A DNA stretch of 64,000 nt, from positions 2,418,001 through 2,482,000 of the forward strand of contig MARA01000005.1 in assembly GCA_001792895.1 (NCBI GenBank). The letters are read 5' to 3'. The position numbers were made by a program, and so were the translations under genes. Positions 58,747 through 64,000 of this stretch are shown in pieces (position 1 is the first letter of the stretch; the number at the start of each line of letters is the position of its first letter). The notes beneath the pieces were generated by a model. It saw nothing but the letters and a program-made list of their open reading frames with translations. It searched no databases and was not told the DNA's origin. This DNA is from Lentinus brumalis (lineage: Eukaryota; Basidiomycota; Agaricomycetes; Polyporales; Polyporaceae).

Positions 58747-59843
58747 ATGTCCGACCACAATTCCTCCATCGTCGCCGACGTCCATCGTGCGGTCGAGGCG
58801 GTAAACTCAGTTGTGCTTGTACTTCAGATAGACCACCCCCTTTTCAGTGACATATTGGACGTGAATTACTCTCAGGAAACAGTCGGGAGGTTCGTCACTT
58901 CTAGCCAGGCTGTTATCGACGTAAGTGTCAACGTGTTGCCATAGCTTGACTCACAGCAGTGACAGCACTGATCATCCGTTGTGCAGTGCCTGCACTCTGC
59001 GTCACTGACGGCATCTAACTGGCTGGAGGAGACCGGAGACTGCCTCTCCCGGAACATCAACGAGGCCGGACAGATCGAGAGGTCTATCAGTGACACGGCC
59101 GTTAGCCTTGCAGAGGCCGACGCACACACCCGTGCGACCCAGTCTCGCATAGATGTCCTGGATGAGACCATTCGAGCGGGAGAAGCCAACTATTCCTCTG
59201 CTCAGTCGGCGCTATGGCGCGCCGAAGACAAACTGGACAATCAGAGGGCGGCTCGGAACGCACTACGCGTCGCAGTATGTCTTTTACATTCCTTTCACCT
59301 TCTATTACTGAGTCGTCGACATAGTCCGTTGTCACGTTCTTCTTTGCGCCCGTAGTATCGTTCTCTTTGGCAGCAATCGACATCGTTGCGCTAGAAGCGG
59401 CCGTTGACCGGTGCAAAGACACAGTACACACGATAGAGGCCCAGCTCGCCCTTTCGCGCTCTGAAGTCCAATCGCAGCGCGCCTCCCTCGCTAGCGAGCG
59501 CGATGAAAGTACACGACTCTCCACCACTATCTCCCAGCTCAGAGAACGTGGAGAACGTCTGGCCGCCGAGAAGCAGAGGCTGGAACACACACGCTGCGAC
59601 CTCGCGATTCTGTCCACACGCATCAACGACTGCCTTCACACCGTCAATGCCTCGCTGAGCAGCTCGAAGACGATTTCGACCATGTCCTCCATGCGCAATG
59701 TCGTGTCCGGGATACGAGGTGTCATTGAGGCCCTTGGCGCCAACGCGATGTTCGAGGGGCCTCTTGCACAGTTGGACGACGCTGCGCTGGTCATGCTCGA
59801 CAAGCGGGTGACTTCTATAAAGCGGCGCCAGCTTGCCGTTTGA
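58747..59843 (+). CDS. Helical coiled-coil protein with one central hydrophobic segment (326 aa)
   Basis: Three exons, 58747-58920, 58987-59274 and 59325-59843, join in frame to 981 nt. The protein is almost entirely helical and rich in Glu, Arg, Ala, Leu and Ser heptads: residues about 60-154 form one coiled coil (SWLEETGDCLSRNI onward), a hydrophobic stretch follows at 155-177 (SVVTFFFAPVVSFSLAAIDI then VAL), and residues about 178-326 form a second coiled coil (TVHTIEAQLALSRSEVQSQR). No signal peptide is seen. I know no named family for it. Long helices around a short hydrophobic hairpin is the layout of ClyA-like alpha-helical membrane-acting proteins, but also of some scaffold proteins, so this is only a structural analogy. 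It precedes another helical protein in the same orientation, 810 bp downstream. Confidence 0.72.
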
Positions 59844-59885
59844 CCCATGGAGCGGGTTGCGATTCCTGACATGGCGCATTCTGTA

Positions 59886-60395
59886 TTCCATGGACTCTTT
59901 GCTCCCATGACTTGTGGCATGAGGATGTAGCGCGGATTCGGTGTTTTGTCGACTGAACCTTGTATATCATACTTACTTCTCTCCCGCAGCATCTGAACGC
60001 ATGTACCGGTCTCAATTTCAATTGTTGGTATCTGATTTCGCTGGCTCTTCGATGGACTCCTCGGTGCCCTGACATGTGGCCTGAGAATGTAGCGCGTATT
60101 CGGTGCTTTGTCGACTGAAGCTTGTACTTCTCTCCCGCAGTATCTGAACGCATGTACAGGTCTCAATTTCGATCGAGGCTCGAAGTGCCGAAGTTGGTAT
60201 TTGATTTGTCTCAGCTCTTCCATGGACTCCTTGCTGCACTTTGCTGCCCTGACTTGTGGCATGAGGATTCAGCGCGGATTCGGTGCTTTGTCGACTGAAC
60301 CTTATAGATCATAAGTGCTTCGCTGCTCCCGCAGATGTTGACCGGTGTCAATTTCGATCAAGGCTCGAAGTGCCGAAGTTGCACTTCGGGAGCAC
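59886..60395 (+). repeat. About three tandem copies of a 162-170 bp repeat
   Basis: The string atggactc recurs at about 59890, 60052 and 60222. Each unit also carries ctgacttgtgg or a variant, attcggtg-ttttgtcgactgaa, and tctcccgcag followed by tctgaacgcatgtac(c/a)ggtctcaatttc. Copies have diverged by 10-25 percent by eye and the third is partly degraded. The array fills the spacer between the two coiled-coil genes, probably in the 3' untranslated region of the first or promoter of the second. Confidence 0.75.
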
Positions 60396-60653
60396 ATTTG
60401 CGGGGCATGCTCAGCCTCGATGACTTGAGGCTATGCGCTGTTCCACACCTGATGACAGGCAGCCTCAGGATCGGTCCAAAGATGCAACTATCTTGAATGA
60501 ATAGGGTTCAATTTCGAGGACTTCTTCGTGCCGGATTGTGATCGCGAACTAGCGGCAGCAGTCAAATTCGGTTGACTGAACCTTGTGAACATTGACTCCG
60601 TACCCCTACTAAAGCTGGCCGATTCGCCTCTTGCCGGGGTAACACACAGAGAC

Positions 60654-63381
60654 ATGGCTTCCGCTCAGAAATTTGACGAAAAACTGGCCGAAACACAGTC
60701 CGGGGCGGATGAGGTGCGAGATTTTGCTCTCAGGTGAGTCGTACACCGACGTAGAGTACTACGCGAACCGTGAAGTTCTGATACTAGATCAAGGACATCA
60801 TACGCGTTCCCAAGTGCGGACGTCCTTGTGCCAGCTCCCATGGCCGTATCGATTCTAGGTGAGATTATGATTGCATCGTGCTGTGATTGTCCACGTACTG
60901 ACTCACCTTCAGGTCAGCTTACTCTCGTGGCGACGGCGACCGACTTCAAGCTTGTGAAGCCCGCCGAAGGATTCCAGCGTATCCGCTACCCAAACAGCTT
61001 CCGCGCCACCATCATGCAGCTCGTCAACTCTGGCTGTCTTGCCTTGAACAAATCCTTCGTCAACTTCGACGAGATCACAAAGCGTTGCGCGGCTGTGGGT
61101 CCAGGCGTCAACAACATCGTAGACCTCCTGGTGGGACACGAGGACAACACCCCGCGACAGAATCAGATCTCGATTCAGCGGCATCTTCCCAATCAGATCG
61201 CATCTCTCAGCAAGACCGTTCAGGCCTGCCTCGAGAAAGCAAAGGAGACCGATGAAGTCTTTGGTCAATTGTTGGAGCTGACGATGGAGATTCATGTGTC
61301 GTGCGTGGCGACTCAAGGTATGTGCATACATTGCGGTCAAATGCATCGATCGTCACATCTCAGTACCCGGCAGGGGATAATGAGAGTCGCGTTCACGAAG
61401 CGGTTGTGCGCAAGGCCATGTTGGCGCAAGAGCAGCGCGGTGTAGAGGAAATGAAACAGATCAGCGCGGAGACACTGAAGCGCGCTCGTGACGACGTTGT
61501 CACCTGCCAGGCGCAAGTCAATGATGCAGCGAAGTCCATGCCTGACGGTACGTTGATCATAATAAACCAAGAGGAATTGGTTCCTGACTCCGTAATCGCT
61601 GGCGCCGTCCAGCCTGGACCATTGCTGGGCTAACACTTGTCGACGGCTTCACTGTACGGGTTTCCCGGTTCACGCGATTTCAGTCGCTGATTATAATTCG
61701 TGACGCAGGGTGTCGTGAATCTTCTGACCAGGGGGCCGTCTTGGTCGTCTTCGACCAGCTCCTCCAACGCTGCTGCCACACGCGCCGAACACTCGGTTGA
61801 CAGGTCAGCCGTCGATGACCCCGGATTCCAGAAGGCATCCGCTCTCCGCAAATACGCAGAAATGCTCGACACCCTACTGACGTCAGGAGACGGCGGACGT
61901 CCAGACTGGGGTGCTATCAAGTCCCACGGAAACGGCGGTTTCCTTGAAGCGCGCGTCGCCTTTGAGCAGATCTCCAAGAGACTCAATCCAAACCATAAGT
62001 ATGCGGGGCACGCCACACAAAAGGCATTGAACTTTGCGAGAAAGGGCATCAAGGTGAGCAGCGCACCCAACCCGCTGTCGCACGCTATTGCAGTCTGCTC
62101 ACACGATGGGCATCTTAGCTTGTTGACTCGATGCCTTCTCCGGGGAATCACACGGAGTTAGAGCGACTCAAGGCCGACGTGTCCGCATGGCGAGCAGATG
62201 TCGTTGCATTCGCCGTTGAGGCAGACCTCAAGCTCGGGACTTCTCACTTGGGCTCGAACGCGTTCCTCCCGGAGCCCAACTATCCTTCTGGTGGAAGCAG
62301 CGCAGAGCTTGCCATTCGAAACGCCCAATTTCGCCTCGCTGCTACGCAAGCCCAGCTCAACGCGAGCAGGGAAAGCTCGAAGGCGGCATCAGACAAGCTC
62401 ATCGAGGTCAACGGTCAACTCGGAGAAATAATGGCGCAGATAGCTGGGCTCGATATTCAGAAGCGGAACGTGAGTGCGACCACAATGCTGAGAGATGTTC
62501 CTACTGAGGCACTCTTTGCTCCCCTCATGCTACGTACGCCACAGTGGGAGGATATCATGGCGATATTGCTGAAGGCCATCGAGTTCCTCTGCGAGCTGAA
62601 GCGATACTTGAACAACCTCGTTCACTTCTTCGACGCTGTCAACAATCTCGTCTCGATCACACTCCGAGGGACTACGGACCAATTCATACAGATCATCAGA
62701 GACGCCACCGCGATCGAGCTCACACCAGGGAAGGGTGCGCAGGAGGTCGGCGGTATATCCCTGGATGCGTGGAGTCGCCAGGTGAGAGTCCAGTCGTTCC
62801 TGTGAATGTTTCGTGGCTCAGCCTTTGTTCTATAGGCTATCTACAACCACGCTCTGTCCACGGCGAAGATAAGCCGGGTTGTCCAGAACATCAGCGACGT
62901 GAGCGTCGCGGGCCGCGTGTCAGAGACGGTCGTCCGCTAACGCTGTTCTAGATGTACGTCACTCTCTATAACGGCAACGTGCACCCAGGCGTGAACATGC
63001 TCCTCGGGATGGGCAAGCTCGTCGGGTCGAACAATCCGGACGCAGTAGCAGCTGCCGGTTGCGAGCTTCAAGATTGGGCGAAGGCGGCAAGCGACAGGAT
63101 CGTACAACTCGTGTCTGAGGTACGTTCAGCTCGAAGTTGTTGATCACCATGTCTCACGCGCACGTCTCATGTCACAGAGGATGAAGGAGAATGAGCTCGA
63201 TATACAAAACCGTATGCGAGAGTTGGAGGCCTCTCTGGGAAGCATTCTGCCGCACTCCTCGAACCTCGAGGAGATCGTTCATCGTGCGGAGGCGTCACAC
63301 GTTCGAGAGACTGCTGAACAGATCGAGACAGCCGCCAACCAGAACCCGGTGTTCAAGCGGAAGATGAAGCTGCGCGTGTAA
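60654..63381 (+). CDS. Large helical coiled-coil protein (737 aa), partner candidate of the upstream gene
   Basis: Ten exons join in frame: 60654-60733, 60788-60858, 60913-61317, 61374-61547, 61613-61653, 61709-62053, 62119-62781, 62836-62898, 62952-63119 and 63178-63381 (2214 nt). Segments in order are a short polar N-terminus, a helical region (FRATIMQLVNSGCLALNKSF; SISKTVQACLEKAKETDEVF-like heptads), a hydrophobic patch at residues about 244-264 (AWTIAGLTLVDGFTGVVNLL), a linker, then a long coiled coil (FAVEADLKLGTSHLGSNAFL; FRLAATQAQLNASRESSKAA), and a C-terminal block WEDIMAILLKAIEFLCELKR, YLNNLVHFFDAVNNLVSITL followed by amphipathic helices to the stop at 63379-63381. This C-terminal block resembles uncharacterised large proteins from fungi and some animals as I remember them; no function is known to me. 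No signal peptide. Confidence 0.75.
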
Positions 63382-64000
63382 CACTGCGCTTGACGGATGG
63401 TGCATTGACGTTGGAAAGTGCCCTCATTGTGTACGACATCACCTCTACCACAGCATGTACATATGTCCCGTGTCGATGAATTATGTGTCCGAGTTTCCGG
63501 GTCAGAAGGATCGTTTGCAAAGACGGATACGGACCATCTGCAAATATCGCGCAGAGGTTTCCTCCTCGTGTCGCACTCGACTGTCCGTTATCCTGAGTTA
63601 TGCGCTGAAGTTCGACGCGGCGTATTCTCCCAAGATCGCCGCACTACAGACAGAGGCATTGGGTACACCCGGTGCCATGATGCCTGTCTAGCGTTCGCCG
63701 TCGTCGCGTACAGACGAGTGCACCAGTCACGGATTCGTATGATGGGGCGCACCACGTTTTTATCACATAGTTGGAGTATTGGAGTATACGACTCCTCCTC
63801 GCAAGTCGCGACCAACCCTTCGGGACCGAGCAGGGCGGACACTAGAGCCGCAGTGTGATAAGTAATTGTCGATCAGGCCGTTTGGAACGCTCCGGGCCCG
63901 GGGCGAAGGATGTGCGGAGAGCTGTACACTGATACAGTTCCTCAGGCTGTTGACCGAGCCCTGTGAGAATGCCGGAATGGCGGGATGCCGTGCGCTGATG
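63382..64000. other. Window end, no gene supported
   Basis: This is the 3' flank of the second coiled-coil gene. Frames at 63418-63858 overlap without any recognisable feature. Confidence 0.35.

Overview
This is a fungal nuclear sequence, most likely from a wood-decay polypore (Agaricomycetes, Polyporales). The evidence is: many short GT-AG introns of about 50-60 nt with short exons, moderately GC-rich coding sequence, a Plavaka DNA transposon, a DUF6532 protein, several DUF6534 seven-helix membrane proteins, secreted esterases and glucanases, a lanosterol synthase and a U6 snRNA gene. The species assignment is an inference. Gene models were built by hand-joining exons across GT...AG boundaries, guided by family conservation.

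Layout. 1-4.1 kb: no recognisable gene. 4.1-10.1 kb: a Plavaka transposase (minus, one frameshift) head-to-head with a DUF6532 gene (plus). 10.6-16.1 kb: two related small secreted cysteine-rich protein genes (plus), the first with a 468-bp MITE-like element between its TATA box and ATG, flanking an old-yellow-enzyme oxidoreductase (minus). 17.3-19.2 kb: a catalase lacking its N-terminal third, fused in frame to the start of an F-box-like gene. 19.7-41.4 kb: four dispersed DUF6534 membrane-protein genes (three minus, one plus), interleaved with an intact GMC oxidoreductase (plus), a DUF6699-like remnant and a secreted class 3 lipase (minus). 43.0-46.4 kb: lanosterol synthase ERG7 (minus) with an 804-nt first intron, then a U6 snRNA gene just upstream on the same strand. 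47.0-50.3 kb: a secreted His/Asp-rich and Ser/Thr-rich protein with four near-perfect 174-bp repeats. 50.8-52.9 kb: a GH5 glucanase, with a last-exon relic of a second GH5-like gene at 53.7 kb. 57.2-58.3 kb: a broken type B carboxylesterase. 58.7-63.4 kb: two tandem coiled-coil genes separated by a short tandem-repeat array.

How they fit together. ERG7 (sterol synthesis), U6 (splicing), the OYE and the GMC enzyme are housekeeping or redox functions; the lipase, GH5 and small secreted proteins form a secretome component typical of a saprotroph. The rest shows active remodelling: a transposon, a MITE, gene-family expansion (DUF6534, small secreted proteins), 3'-end relics and one chimera. The least explained item is the tandem pair of helical, coiled-coil proteins at the right end. 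Their architecture (long helices plus one short hydrophobic segment each) is reminiscent of bipartite alpha-helical membrane-acting proteins, but no function can be assigned from sequence alone.
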